Assembly (NCBI GenBank): GCA_023432465.1 | Contig: JAEYUO010000031.1 | Coordinates: 1-19,635 of the forward strand | Reading direction: 5' to 3' | DNA: 19,635 nt | Source: Planctomycetota bacterium | GTDB lineage: Bacteria > Planctomycetota > Phycisphaerae > Phycisphaerales > UBA1924 | Part shown: positions 7,401 to 15,438 of the stretch, one piece after another | Position numbering within the stretch: position 1 is the first letter of the stretch | How the letters are laid out: each line of letters opens with the position of its first letter | Position numbers and translations under genes: made by a program | Notes under the pieces: model-generated | Databases searched by the model: none | Seen by the model: the letters and a program-made list of their open reading frames with translations, nothing else | What the model was told of the DNA's origin: nothing

Positions 7401-9220
7401 CGTGGATCGATGCTCTTCCACACCGTGCCGTTGTCGTTGTAGACCGTCTGGCTGACGAGGTTGGTCGCCGAGGGTGTGGTATTGGCGTGGGCGACGTTGT
7501 CGCGGTCGAAGTCAGACCCTCCGAACGTGCCGACCGCGACCGTGTGCGTCACCCGGTCGAGCGTGTCGTAGAACATGCAGTTGATCTGCGCCCGCCCCTC
7601 AAGCTCGCTGGCATCAACGAGCGACAGGTCGCTGTCGGTGTCGAGCTCGCCCGTCGTGCTGCTGTCGTTGTGGTGCCGGCTGATCCGCACCTGCATCAGC
7701 GCGTTGCCGGTGGAGTCCCGGAAGTACGTCTGGTCCTCAACCAGGACGTGGTCACCGTCGACCTTGGTCGAGTGAGCGGAGGTGTCATACACATCCGAGT
7801 ATGTGTTGCTCGCATCGTCATCCTTGGCCAGCGTGAACCGCCGCACCGCGCGGCCGAGGCGGTCGTACCGCGTCTTGGTGTGCACGCCCTCACCGCGGAC
7901 CTTGATGACCCGGCCGGACCGGTCGTACCAGGTGAGCGTGGCCAGGTGATCATCATCCGAGCCGTCGGAGGCGTCGATCAGGTGCCGCTGGGTCTTGTAC
8001 ACCCTGCCCGCCTCATCGTAAAACGTCTGCGACAGGCTCAGGCGGTTGGTCGCCAGGCTGGTGGGATCATCCGAGGGATCGAGGCCGCTGGCGCTTGAGT
8101 ATGTCGCGCTGGCGACCATGCGGCCGAGGTTGTCGTACTTCACCAGGCTGTGCGGGGCCTGCGGGTTCTCGGTGACGATCGTGCGGCCGCGGACATCGTG
8201 CTGGAACGATGTGACCCGCTGGTCCGTTGTGGAATCCTCAACGTACGATGTGCGCGCGGTCACCAGGCTGTTGCCGCCCGAACTCCCGCCATCGAAGGTC
8301 GTCTCGCTGACCTTCACCATGTTGTTGGTGCCGGAGGTGTCCCCGCCGGCCTCGCCGTTGTCATTGGTGCCGATGTAGCTCCGCCAGGCTCTTCCGAGAT
8401 CGTCGTACGCCGTGCGGCTGATGGTGCCGTCGGGGCCCTCCGACCTGATCCGCCGGCCCATGTCGTCGTAGGCGAAGGTGGTGGCATCGAAGTTCGTGCC
8501 GGCCGTCCCGAGGCCGGTGGTGGGAACAGTGAAGTAGCTCCGTGACTCATCCACGCGCGCGCCGGGCTTGTCGTGGATGGTGGTGCTGAGGCCGAACACG
8601 AAGGCCCGGCTGGCGCCCTTGAGGTCCGCGTGCAGCGCATCCAGCGGGTCTGCCGTGGCCTCGGTGAACCGATCCGCGCCGTACACGATGTAGACGACAT
8701 CGTTCTCGGGGTTGAACTTCTCGCCGTACACCACGATCTCGGGCTGGCTGGTCTGGAACCAGTTGTACCCCTGCGGTCCGTTCGAGTTGAGGTGCGCTGG
8801 CGTGCTGGTTTTCTGGGTATGGCTGTGGCTGCGACCGATGACCCACCGGCCCATCCCAGGCGCTGGCAGCGCCAGATCCACCTCGAAGGGTGCGTATGTC
8901 CCGGTCGCCAGGCTCACTTCCCCCAGCCGTGTCTGTCCCACGCTCCCGCCGGGATCGGACGCGTTGCCCGCCAAGGCCCACCCCTGCACGGAGCCCGCAC
9001 GCATCGAGCCATCGAGGTTCACGCCGCGCTGTTGCACCGTCGGTCTCACACCCTGACTGTTCGTACCCGATGTGTACTTGTTGACCTCAAGCGTGGGGCC
9101 GTGCACCTCGAGGATCTGCTGCCCGCTGGCGGCGGCGCTCACGCCGACCCATCCCGCAAGGGCGAGGGCAGCGGACAAAAGTGGACGATTCGGGCGAGTG
9201 CTCAGGTGCGAGGAGGGCAT
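4418..9220 (-). CDS. Secreted RHS/YD-repeat protein with dockerin-like insert
   Basis: This 1600-residue protein starts at the ATG at 9220, preceded 6 bases upstream by AAGGGAG. The upstream ATG at 9343 lies in a palindrome and has no such site. Residues 1-33 form a signal peptide (LLSAALALAGWVGVSAAASG). Many YD repeats run from about residue 247 (YDDMGRRIRSEGPDG, YDDLGRAWRSY) through about 1200 and should build the RHS shell. The RHS-associated core begins near HYYLQNWRGDVSAIFD (about 1213) and ends at GRWTRRDPLGYVDGVNTLAA (about 1350-1370) and NPVGFTDWNGY. A dockerin/EF-hand-like block (about 1247-1295) interrupts the core. A variable tail of about 217 residues follows, rich in Pro and Cys with one hydrophobic segment (GGTIIGVACVLTLA). 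Toxin activity of the tail is not recognisable. An alternative role is a cell-surface or wall-associated protein. Confidence 0.9.
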   Translation of the reverse strand: MPSSHLSTRPNRPLLSAALALAGWVGVSAAASGQQILEVHGPTLEVNKYTSGTNSQGVRPTVQQRGVNLDGSMRAGSVQGWALAGNASDPGGSVGQTRLGEVSLATGTYAPFEVDLALPAPGMGRWVIGRSHSHTQKTSTPAHLNSNGPQGYNWFQTSQPEIVVYGEKFNPENDVVYIVYGADRFTEATADPLDALHADLKGASRAFVFGLSTTIHDKPGARVDESRSYFTVPTTGLGTAGTNFDATTFAYDDMGRRIRSEGPDGTISRTAYDDLGRAWRSYIGTNDNGEAGGDTSGTNNMVKVSETTFDGGSSGGNSLVTARTSYVEDSTTDQRVTSFQHDVRGRTIVTENPQAPHSLVKYDNLGRMVASATYSSASGLDPSDDPTSLATNRLSLSQTFYDEAGRVYKTQRHLIDASDGSDDDHLATLTWYDRSGRVIKVRGEGVHTKTRYDRLGRAVRRFTLAKDDDASNTYSDVYDTSAHSTKVDGDHVLVEDQTYFRDSTGNALMQVRISRHHNDSSTTGELDTDSDLSLVDASELEGRAQINCMFYDTLDRVTHTVAVGTFGGSDFDRDNVAHANTTPSATNLVSQTVYNDNGTVWKSIDPRSKEARFEYDDAGRRRTMIANYVNEVPSGPTGDDDVHTRFEYTNGHQTKMWVDLDGDKIVDSDDQVTEYVYGVTKGGSFPDSKIAHGGLLARVIYPPNDSGGTQAAADRDVWFAYNAQGQELWRQDQTELEIQLDYDTAGRLTHRRVIDMDTAGDLDDTVRRISYTYTPRGQTETITQWDEHDPASGTDSELDQVKYTYDDWGNITQIEQDHNGVVGDIASLDDYEVRYTYQVQAPSNARSMIRRTLQEIVYVSTSKNGVEYTYGTTDSINDLAGRVFRLEIASTPIARYSYNGETELLATELVPTACGWTLDSIITPQTYPNLDRFNRITANQWSKGDDDYFYDVRITYDEASNITRVIDNVHIDPGAGGSGPGTHAFDAAYSIDGLNRVTRAHEGKWDTSSITTEYRDEQWILTQTGNWDRNKVDLNGNGNFTDAGELDDTRTHSPVNEILSRDLDSNPGTTGNNYDLSNSYNLRGDLEDDKQQYKYVWDAFGRLVEIRRQNSSLVAAYRYNGLNQRITWHYDATGNGTTDGSDPTYHFAYDEKWRIVGTWRDTDANLKEMFIYHNAGLAGRGGSSYIDTVVLRDRDMTNGWTGAADGTQEERHYYLQNWRGDVSAIFDHVGALVEWQKYSAYGVPYLITPGDHNKDGVVDSNDYKSFDEDYDAGNLRADLNKDGVLTTADQTLFNDSYTNPVPGGRWRLSSEDVGNRKGYAGYEHEGFGNDLAAPEIAHVRNRVFHFGLGRWTRRDPLGYVDGVNTLAAYRTNPVGFTDWNGYCSTCVGSASPPPPSIVWPAPPASPSPIELLPNNPYLPPEVPATPGAPVEPARPGGVLRTCWRTCASGLGAVWECCGTVVGGTIIGVACVLTLASECQAPAPSYPGPTYTPPAGPPNYPPVDPEPDRPTDSPCMTLWKAARRECGRCRPCSHDVLDCEGYVLGELCWLNCMNAIGNYRYARCPGSPYPPYDENSAWAEGDYCRFLHASRCTDMPGEASQ
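5335..5478 (-). other. Dockerin/EF-hand-like insert inside the RHS core
   Basis: The encoded segment contains two calcium-loop-like repeats, GDHNKDGVVDSNDYKSF and ADLNKDGVLTTADQTLF. These have the D-x-N-x-D-G spacing of EF-hand and dockerin type I loops. The insert lies between YSAYGVPYLITP and the continuing core sequence RKGYAGYEHEGFGNDLAAPE, so it splits an otherwise conserved domain. Calcium binding is an inference from the loop residues. Confidence 0.8.
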
Positions 9221-9226
9221 GGGTGG

Positions 9227-9233
9227 CTCCCTT
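9227..9233 (-). promoter_or_regulatory. Ribosome-binding site that sets the RHS start
   Basis: On the minus strand AAGGGAG ends 6 bases before the ATG at 9220. This supports the shorter RHS start, which places a signal peptide at the N-terminus. Confidence 0.75.
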
Positions 9234-9330
9234 GGGTCAACTGCGTGCCGAGCCCGCGCCGATGCGCGAAGACTCCGAACACTGCGGCAGGTGTACCACG
9301 CTCGCAACATGTCCCGCAAGGGCCTGCGCG

Positions 9331-9361
9331 CGATATGCAACATCTAAGATGTTGCATATCG
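9331..9361. promoter_or_regulatory. Perfect 31-bp palindrome, probable operator between divergent genes
   Basis: CGATATGCAACATCT, a single central A (9346), and AGATGTTGCATATCG form a perfect odd-length palindrome. Beyond one mismatched pair the symmetry continues through GCGC/GCGC, giving about 41 bp in all. The centre is 126 bp from the RHS start and 122 bp from the divergent start at 9468. An extra half-site GCAACAT lies at 9304-9310. The AT-rich core in GC-rich surroundings, between divergent genes, suggests a dimeric regulator site. A terminator is unlikely because no gene converges here. Confidence 0.6.
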
Positions 9362-9467
9362 TGCGCGCCCCCTCGACAGGCCGCGCACTTCCTGTTCTAC
9401 TCAGCGTGTGCACCAGACGGGCGTTGTCGCCGCCCGGACCATCGCCCCCGCAACGGGAGAACACCTC

Positions 9468-10214
9468 ATGCCCGCCATCATCCAGAACCTCGCGCGTCCC
9501 GGCCTCGCCATCAACGGCGTGCTCATCGCCCTCATCATCGCCCTCGCGGCGGCCGTCGGGGCGATGAACTTCCCCAGGCAGCCCGAGCCCGAGGCCCTCT
9601 CCGACATGGAGCTCCGCGCAGCGCTCATCAGCTGCGGCCTGACCGCCGAGCCCCTCGCGGCCGCGGGCCTGAGCCCCCAGCAGGTCGTCACGCTCGTTGA
9701 TGCCGCGCGGGCCTCCCTGGGCGAGAGCATCGTCGCCCTCCGCGCTGCCCACGAGGCCGTGCAGGATGCCAACACCGCCCGGGCAGCGCTGCAGACCCGC
9801 GTGCGCCAGGGCACCGCGGGCGAGAACCCTGGGGCCTCCCTCGCCGCCGCATCATCAGCGATCACCCAAGCGCTCGCAGCACGCCAGGCCCTGTGGGACA
9901 CCTTGTTCGACGCCAGCACCGCCGGGCTCGCGCCCGAGCGCATCGCAACCATCCGCCAGATCCACGCCCACAGCGGCTGGAAGCTTCCCACCGAGTACCT
10001 CGCTGCTCCACGCGAGGAAGCCAGGTGGGTGGCGCTCCGCGATGCCCTCGACAACCTCCGCGTCAGCGCGCAGCTCGGCGAGGAGCCCGCCGATGCGGCG
10101 GTGCAGCTCGTGCAGATGCTCGATGGCGAGACCTCCGTCGCCCAGGCCCGCGTCAACCTCGGCAACCTCGAGGCCGTCTCGGCCGCGTGGGAAGATGCCA
10201 CACTCAACCGCTAA
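9468..10214 (+). CDS. Membrane-anchored hypothetical protein
   Basis: I do not recognise this 248-residue protein. An ATG exists at 9408, but the ATG at 9468 is preceded by GGGAGA about 8 bases upstream and puts the hydrophobic anchor near the N-terminus. Residues about 13-33 (INGVLIALIIALAAAVGAMN) form a single membrane segment or uncleaved signal. The rest is Ala-rich, mostly helical and likely to be exposed outside the inner membrane. It contains stretches with coiled-coil potential (LGESIVALRAAHEAVQDANT). It is transcribed away from the RHS gene across the palindrome. A 261-base gap containing a C10 run separates it from gspD, so it is probably not part of the secretion operon. Confidence 0.75.
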   Translation: MPAIIQNLARPGLAINGVLIALIIALAAAVGAMNFPRQPEPEALSDMELRAALISCGLTAEPLAAAGLSPQQVVTLVDAARASLGESIVALRAAHEAVQDANTARAALQTRVRQGTAGENPGASLAAASSAITQALAARQALWDTLFDASTAGLAPERIATIRQIHAHSGWKLPTEYLAAPREEARWVALRDALDNLRVSAQLGEEPADAAVQLVQMLDGETSVAQARVNLGNLEAVSAAWEDATLNR

Positions 10215-10463
10215 CCCCCCCCCCACACACACACCATCCCTTCCCCCCGTCCCCTCACCACCCCGCCACTTATCACCGGCCGCTCATCTTCCGCTGCTCA
10301 ACAGAGCCGCGCACCCGGGCACGGTTCTCAGGACCCCCTTCTCGTGCTGTCCCGCCGTGCCGTGGAGAGGATCGAGTGCCATGAGCCGTGATGGTGGCGT
10401 GCACGAGAGAAGTGATCACGGGCGCGGACAGCAACATCGGTCGGTCCCGGCAACACAGGGCAC

Positions 10464-10470
10464 AGGAGGT
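10464..10470 (+). promoter_or_regulatory. Ribosome-binding site of gspD
   Basis: AGGAGGT lies 5 bases before the GTG at 10476. This near-perfect Shine-Dalgarno sequence fixes the GTG start of the secretin gene. Confidence 0.8.
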
Positions 10471-10475
10471 GCGGC

Positions 10476-12923
10476 GTGAGGCGGTCACGGAACCTTGTCG
10501 TTCGGACGCTCCCCGCGGCGATGTTCGTGGCGCTCATCGCACCTGCGCTCGCCCACGCATGCGCCGATGATCCACCGTCGCCCCCGCCACACCCTGCGGC
10601 CCCGGCTCCCTCCACAGCGCCCCCGCCTGCAGTCCTTCCGCCTGCAGTCCCCCCGGCCACAGCCCCCGAAGCCGATGGCGTCCCCGCGCCCATGCTCCGC
10701 CTGGCCGGGAGCGTCGAACTCGCGCGGATCATCGACCTGGCCTCCGCACGCCTGTCGTTCAAGCTCGAGTACGACCCCGAGATCCTGCGGGGCGTGCATG
10801 TCACGCTCCGGGTCGATGAGCCCGTCGATGATGCGCGGCTCTGGGCCCTGGTGAACCAGCTCCTCTCGGGACGGGGGCTCACCTCCGTCCGCCCGCCCGG
10901 GGATGCCGATGTCCTGCGCATCGTCCGCCGCGAGCACGCCGCCGAGCACGCCCGGCTGCAACGGCACATCGATGAGGGCGGTGCTCCGGGCCCCGGGTAC
11001 GTGAGCGTTGAGTACCGCGCCCAGCACGCCTCCCCGAGATCGATCGCCGAGGCGGTCAAGCCGCTCTTGAGCAAGCAGGGCGGCGCGGCCTCCTCCGTCC
11101 CCGAGGCCGGGATCGTGGTGATCTCCGACCTTGCGCACATCGTCTCCCAGGCCCTCGCGGTCGCCGCGCTGGTCGATGCCCCCTCCGGGCAGGTCCGCGT
11201 CGAATCGGTCCCCCTACGGAGCATCTCGGCCGCCGCCGCCCAGACCATGGTGGCGCAGCTCATCGCCAAGCGCGATGCGGTCGCGGGCGCGGTCAGCCCC
11301 GCGGGCGGCGCTGCGGGCCTCCGCATCCCCGGCGATGTCGTCGCAGGCCCCGATGGCACCTCGCTGCTGGTGGTTGCGCCCGAAGACCGGTTGGCGTTCT
11401 GGAAGCAGCTCATCGAGCAGGTCGACCAATCCGAGCCCGCCACCACCCGCGCCTACAGCCCCGCGGGCTTCACCGCCGCCGAGATCGTCCCGCTGGTGAC
11501 CGGTGTGCTATCCCAGGAAGCACGCGCATCGGGGCCGTCAACGGCCCGCCAGGCCGTGGTCGCCTCCGACCCCCTCACCGGCACCCTGCTCATCACCGCG
11601 ACGCTCGACCAGCACCAACTCGTCGAAGACACACTGGCCAGGCTGGAGGGCCTCCCCCCCTCCGCCCGCCGCCCCCTGCGCACGTTCACGCTCAAGCACC
11701 GCAACGTGCGTGAGGTGATCGGTATCGTGGAGCGGTTGGTCTCGGTGGGGATGCTGGATGCCGCGGGGGCAGATGAGGCCGCCGCTGCGCCAGGCTCCGA
11801 GACAGCGCCCGACCGAGCTGCGGCAGGCGAATCGCGTTTGGTTCCGCCTCCACCCAGGCCCTCAGGGGCCACCATTGCTGTCGAGCCGGCGGACTCGCCC
11901 TTGCTTCGCGGAATGACACGCGGCAGCCGCGCGGTCGGGGGTCGCGGCTACCAGGGCGGCCGGAGTGACGCCCTCACACTCACCGCCGATGAGGCCACCA
12001 ACACCCTCATCGCCGTCGGCGAACCCCGCATCCTCGCGCAGCTCGAAAAGCTCCTCCCGACGCTCGATGTCCGCCAGCCGCAGGTGATGATCGAGGCGAT
12101 GCTGGTGAGCCTGTCGGATTCCCAGACGATGCAGCTGGGCATCGAGCTTGAGAAGATCGAGGTCAGCGGGGGCACGCTCATCCGCCTGGCCTCGCTGTTT
12201 GGCCTGAGCAGCGCGGGGACGGGGGCGAATGCGGGCTCGCGCACGGTGGGGGATGCCGCGGGGTTCAGCGGGGTGGTGCTGAACCCCGGGGACTTCAGCG
12301 TGGTGATCCGCGCTTTGGAGACGGTGAATCAGGGGCGCTCGTTCAGCGTGCCGCGGGTGCTTGTCAATAACAACCAGCAGGCGACGTTCAACTCCTCGCG
12401 GCAGCAGCGGTATGCGAGCACCAACGCGAGCGACACGGTCGCGACGACGAGCTTCGGCGGCACGTTTGATGCCGGGACGTCGATCACGGTGCGGCCGCAG
12501 ATCGCCGAGGGGGACCATCTTGTGCTGGATTACCAGGTGACGCTCAGCTCGTTCACGGGGAGCGCGACGGCCAACCTTCCGCCGCCGCGGCAGGAGAACA
12601 GCGTCAACAGCATCGCCACCATCCCGGATGGGTACACGGTGGTGGTGGGCGGGCTGGAGGCGATCGCCGATGGCGAGGGGGAGAGCCGCGTGCCGGGGAT
12701 CGGCGCGATCCCGATCATCGGCGAGCTGTTCAAGAACCGGACCAACCAGCGCAGCCGGACACGGTTCTTTGTGTTCCTGCGCGCGAATGTCATGCGCGGC
12801 GCGGCGGGGACGGGGTTCGAGGAGCTCAAGTACATCTCGGATCGCGCGGCGGGCGAGTCGGGCCTGAGCGATGAGCAGTCGGCGGGCGGATGGCCCGAGC
12901 TTGCGCCGAGGATCATGCGGTGA
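10476..12923 (+). CDS. gspD: Type II secretion secretin GspD
   Basis: This 815-residue protein is a GspD/PulD-type secretin, the outer-membrane channel of type II secretion. A signal peptide (MFVALIAPALAHA) is followed by a Pro-rich linker. An N0-like domain (about 70-150) and several N1-type ring modules come next, with sequences such as VEYRAQHASPRSIAEAVKPL, VPLRSISAAAAQTMVAQLIA and FTLKHRNVREVIGIVERLV. The secretin domain begins near QVMIEAMLVSLSDSQTMQLG (about 545). It includes SVPRVLVNNNQQATF and ends with the signature VPGIGAIPIIGELFKNRTNQ and FFVFLRANVMR. The start is a GTG with AGGAGGT upstream. It is the first gene of a six-gene run and overlaps gspE by 4 nt. The architecture matches GspD well. 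A type IV pilus PilQ is less likely given the neighbours. Confidence 0.92.
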   Translation: MRRSRNLVVRTLPAAMFVALIAPALAHACADDPPSPPPHPAAPAPSTAPPPAVLPPAVPPATAPEADGVPAPMLRLAGSVELARIIDLASARLSFKLEYDPEILRGVHVTLRVDEPVDDARLWALVNQLLSGRGLTSVRPPGDADVLRIVRREHAAEHARLQRHIDEGGAPGPGYVSVEYRAQHASPRSIAEAVKPLLSKQGGAASSVPEAGIVVISDLAHIVSQALAVAALVDAPSGQVRVESVPLRSISAAAAQTMVAQLIAKRDAVAGAVSPAGGAAGLRIPGDVVAGPDGTSLLVVAPEDRLAFWKQLIEQVDQSEPATTRAYSPAGFTAAEIVPLVTGVLSQEARASGPSTARQAVVASDPLTGTLLITATLDQHQLVEDTLARLEGLPPSARRPLRTFTLKHRNVREVIGIVERLVSVGMLDAAGADEAAAAPGSETAPDRAAAGESRLVPPPPRPSGATIAVEPADSPLLRGMTRGSRAVGGRGYQGGRSDALTLTADEATNTLIAVGEPRILAQLEKLLPTLDVRQPQVMIEAMLVSLSDSQTMQLGIELEKIEVSGGTLIRLASLFGLSSAGTGANAGSRTVGDAAGFSGVVLNPGDFSVVIRALETVNQGRSFSVPRVLVNNNQQATFNSSRQQRYASTNASDTVATTSFGGTFDAGTSITVRPQIAEGDHLVLDYQVTLSSFTGSATANLPPPRQENSVNSIATIPDGYTVVVGGLEAIADGEGESRVPGIGAIPIIGELFKNRTNQRSRTRFFVFLRANVMRGAAGTGFEELKYISDRAAGESGLSDEQSAGGWPELAPRIMR

Positions 12924-14827
12924 TCGCCGCGAAGCACGCATCACCGCTTGCACACCCCCATGTGCCCGGTGCTGCGCCCGCCTGTGCAGATCAGTCCCCG
13001 CCACCACCGACACCGATGCCGACTCTGGCACCGACCCCGCCGCTGGCACCGCCAACGCCCACCACGGGCCAGCCGGCCGCACTTCCGGATCTTCCTGGTT
13101 CAGCCGCTGCTCATTCCGACCAGCGCGGTCCGAGCACGGAGTTCTTCGCGCGCATCCCGCGCGAGTTCGCCCGGCGGCACCTGATTCTCAGTGAGGGGAC
13201 GGAGGAGGCTGAGGGGGCCGGGGGCGAGCGGCCGTGCAGTGAGCGCTTGATCATCGCCCCCTCCACACGCCCCGCCGCGGTGTACAACATCGGTGTGCGG
13301 CTGGCGCGCGCGGTGACCACGCGCGTCGGCGACCCTGAAAACATCGCTGCGGCGATTGATGAGGCGTATGCGCGGTTCGGTGATGGGGGCGGGCGACCCG
13401 ATGGTCGGGGCATGGGGACTTCAGGGAACACGAGCGGCATCCCGCTGGATGTGCCGAGCGTGACCGTCGAGGGGTCAGAGGATCTTGCGGGCGATCTGAC
13501 CGCGGCGGTGCGCGCGGCGGAGAGCGACCTGCTGTCGACTTCCGGCAAGGCCCCGGTGGTGCGGCTGGTGGATCTGATCTTGTTCGAGGCATTGCTGCGC
13601 GGGGCGAGCGATGTGCACATCCAGCCGGTGGGCGGGAGCGGAGGAGGAGGTGGCGGCTCAGGCGATGCGGTCTCTCGCGGCGGGGACCGGACGCTCGTGC
13701 GGTATCGCCTCGATGGATCGCTGCACACGGTGCGCGACCTGCCGGGCTCGCTGGCATCGGCGGTGGTCAGCCGGATCAAGGTCATGGCGCGACTGGATGT
13801 CGCCGAGCGGCGGGCTCCGCAGGATGGCCGCGCGAGTGTCACCATCGGCAACGCGGGGACCAGCACCGGAAGACGCATCGACCTGCGGATCAGCACGCTG
13901 CCGAGCACGTATGGGGAGCGCATCGTGCTCCGCCTGCTCGATCCTTCGCGATCCCCGCACCTGCTCAGCTTCGCCGCGCTGGGGATGCCCGCCGAGGTTG
14001 AGGCCCGGTACCTCGCGCAGGTGAATCGGGCGAGCGGGATCGTGCTCTCGACCGGTCCGACCGGGAGCGGCAAGACGACGACGCTGTACGCGACGCTAGC
14101 ATGGCTGAGCTCACACTTTGAGGCCGACCGCACCGGCAGCGGGTGCGAACTGAACATGATGACCGTCGAGGACCCCGTCGAGTACGACCTGTCGGCGATC
14201 GGCGTGATCATGCGGGGTAGCAACACAGGGCGAGGCAGCAGCATTGGGCCGCGGGGTGGGGGGGCGATCAGCCAGACGCAGGTCGATCCGAAGAAGAATG
14301 TCACCTTCGCCACCGGTCTGCGGCACATCCTGCGGCAGGACCCGGATGTCATCATGGTCGGTGAGATCCGCGATGAAGAGACCGCGCGGATGGCGGTGCA
14401 GGCCTCGTTGACGGGGCACCTCGTGCTCTCGACCCTGCACACGAATGATGCGGCGGGCGCGGTGGCGCGGCTGCTCGATCTGGGCGTTGAGCCCTTCCTC
14501 GTCGCATCCTCCCTCTCCGCGGTGCTCGCCCAGCGGCTGGTGCGCGGGGTGCATGCGCCGTGCGCCGGAGGCGGGTGCGCCGAGTGCCTCGGCACCGGAT
14601 TCAAGGGCCGGCTCGGCGTGTTCGAGCTGCTCACCGTCGATGCTGCGATCCGCGGCCTCATCAGCCAGCGCGCGGCCGCGGACCGCATCAAGGCCGCGGC
14701 CCAGAACGGCGGGATGGTGTCTCTGCGCGAGGCGGGCGAGGCGTTGGTCGCCCGGGGCCTCACCACGCTCGCCGAGGTCGGCCGCGTGATCGACCTGCTC
14801 GATGATGAGGAGGTGGTCACGCCATGA
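12920..14827 (+). CDS. gspE: Type II secretion ATPase GspE
   Basis: This is the cytoplasmic secretion ATPase that powers pseudopilus assembly. I prefer the GTG at 12920 (635 residues), which overlaps the gspD stop as GTGA and has GAGG upstream. An ATG at 12890 adds 10 residues without a ribosome-binding site. The N-terminus is long and Pro-rich. Visible motifs are Walker A GPTGSGKTTTLYATL (about 379), the Asp-box region MMTVEDPVEYD, Walker B and His box ILRQDPDVIMVGEIRDEE (about 470) and TGHLVLSTLHTNDAAGAVAR. The zinc-finger region is reduced to PCAGGGCAECLGTGFKGRLG. Unusual inserts are a Gly-rich loop after ASDVHIQPV and about 23 residues (MRGSNTGRGSSIGPRGGG) before QTQVDP. Family assignment is secure. 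Confidence 0.92.
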   Translation: MIAAKHASPLAHPHVPGAAPACADQSPPPPTPMPTLAPTPPLAPPTPTTGQPAALPDLPGSAAAHSDQRGPSTEFFARIPREFARRHLILSEGTEEAEGAGGERPCSERLIIAPSTRPAAVYNIGVRLARAVTTRVGDPENIAAAIDEAYARFGDGGGRPDGRGMGTSGNTSGIPLDVPSVTVEGSEDLAGDLTAAVRAAESDLLSTSGKAPVVRLVDLILFEALLRGASDVHIQPVGGSGGGGGGSGDAVSRGGDRTLVRYRLDGSLHTVRDLPGSLASAVVSRIKVMARLDVAERRAPQDGRASVTIGNAGTSTGRRIDLRISTLPSTYGERIVLRLLDPSRSPHLLSFAALGMPAEVEARYLAQVNRASGIVLSTGPTGSGKTTTLYATLAWLSSHFEADRTGSGCELNMMTVEDPVEYDLSAIGVIMRGSNTGRGSSIGPRGGGAISQTQVDPKKNVTFATGLRHILRQDPDVIMVGEIRDEETARMAVQASLTGHLVLSTLHTNDAAGAVARLLDLGVEPFLVASSLSAVLAQRLVRGVHAPCAGGGCAECLGTGFKGRLGVFELLTVDAAIRGLISQRAAADRIKAAAQNGGMVSLREAGEALVARGLTTLAEVGRVIDLLDDEEVVTP

Positions 14828-15438
14828 GCGAACTTACCTCTCCCGCCGCCGCCAATGTCACGCCGCGTGTTGGCATCGCCGTCGCTGACATCGTGCTCGC
14901 CGCCGTCTGCGTGGCGGTCGTGCTCGTCGCCGGATGGTGGGCGTTCAACATCCCCAGCGGCAAACTGCCGCGTGCGGTGCGAGCTTCGCATGAAGCACAC
15001 GCTGGGTTTGAAGAGGAGGATGCGGGCGGCCCCGGTGATGGGTCGGCATCCGCCGCACAGCTGGATCTGGCCGCGTTCCGCGCTCCGATCTGGGTCGCCC
15101 CCCCAGTCCCCCTGGCTTCACCCTCGACCAAGCCCGCGCCCGATGCCCCCCCTCCTCCTCCGCCCCCACCACCACCTCTCAAGTGGCAACTGCTCGCGAT
15201 CATCGCCGAGCATCGCAAGGGCGATGCCGCGCATGCGGGCTTCACGCCGCGGGCGATGCTGTATGACCCGGAGACCGATGCGGTCCTCGAGCTCGCGGCG
15301 GGCGATCGCCACGCGGGGAGGAGTGTCGAATCGATCACACGCGACGGCATCATCATCCGCACCGGCGCGCACACGCACATCCTCACCCTCGAACGGCCGA
15401 CGGCCAGCAGCGCGGGGAGTGGAGGGCACAGCAAGTGA
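14824..15438 (+). CDS. GspC-like inner-membrane protein
   Basis: This 204-residue bitopic protein overlaps gspE by ATGA. A membrane segment (VADIVLAAVCVAVVLVAGWW, about 20-40) is followed by a disordered region ending in a run of ten or so prolines (about 108-118). A compact C-terminal domain then begins KWQLLAIIAEHRKGDAAHAG. It contains AMLYDPETDAVLELAAGDRH and ends DGIIIRTGAHTHILTLE. This layout of one membrane span, a Pro-rich linker and a small periplasmic beta domain is that of GspC and its HR domain, which contacts the secretin N0 domain. Sequence similarity is too weak by eye to name the gene firmly. Position next to gspD and gspE supports the assignment. Confidence 0.65.
   Translation: MSELTSPAAANVTPRVGIAVADIVLAAVCVAVVLVAGWWAFNIPSGKLPRAVRASHEAHAGFEEEDAGGPGDGSASAAQLDLAAFRAPIWVAPPVPLASPSTKPAPDAPPPPPPPPPPLKWQLLAIIAEHRKGDAAHAGFTPRAMLYDPETDAVLELAAGDRHAGRSVESITRDGIIIRTGAHTHILTLERPTASSAGSGGHSK

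Noticed and set aside
6767..8098. Long plus-strand open frame (443 codons) opposite the RHS gene
   Set aside because: It is antisense to clear YD repeats, has valine/arginine-rich low-complexity content, and follows from the high GC and regular repeat codons.
9221..9343. Upstream ATG at 9343 as the RHS start
   Set aside because: It lies inside the palindrome, has no ribosome-binding site, and would bury the signal peptide 41 residues into the protein.
8573..9700. Plus-strand open frame (375 codons) crossing the RHS start and the divergent promoter region
   Set aside because: It spans two supported genes and the palindrome and has no family resemblance.
12890..12919. ATG at 12890 as the gspE start
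   Set aside because: It has no ribosome-binding site, while the GTG at 12920 gives the same 4-nt overlap seen at every other junction of the operon.
11862..13082. Minus-strand open frame (406 codons) opposite gspD
   Set aside because: It is antisense to the secretin domain, with Arg/His-rich composition and no recognisable domain.
13111..15000. Long minus-strand open frame (629 codons) opposite gspE
   Set aside because: It is fully antisense to a gene with intact ATPase motifs, with a Ser/Arg/Pro-rich composition typical of shadow frames in GC-rich DNA.
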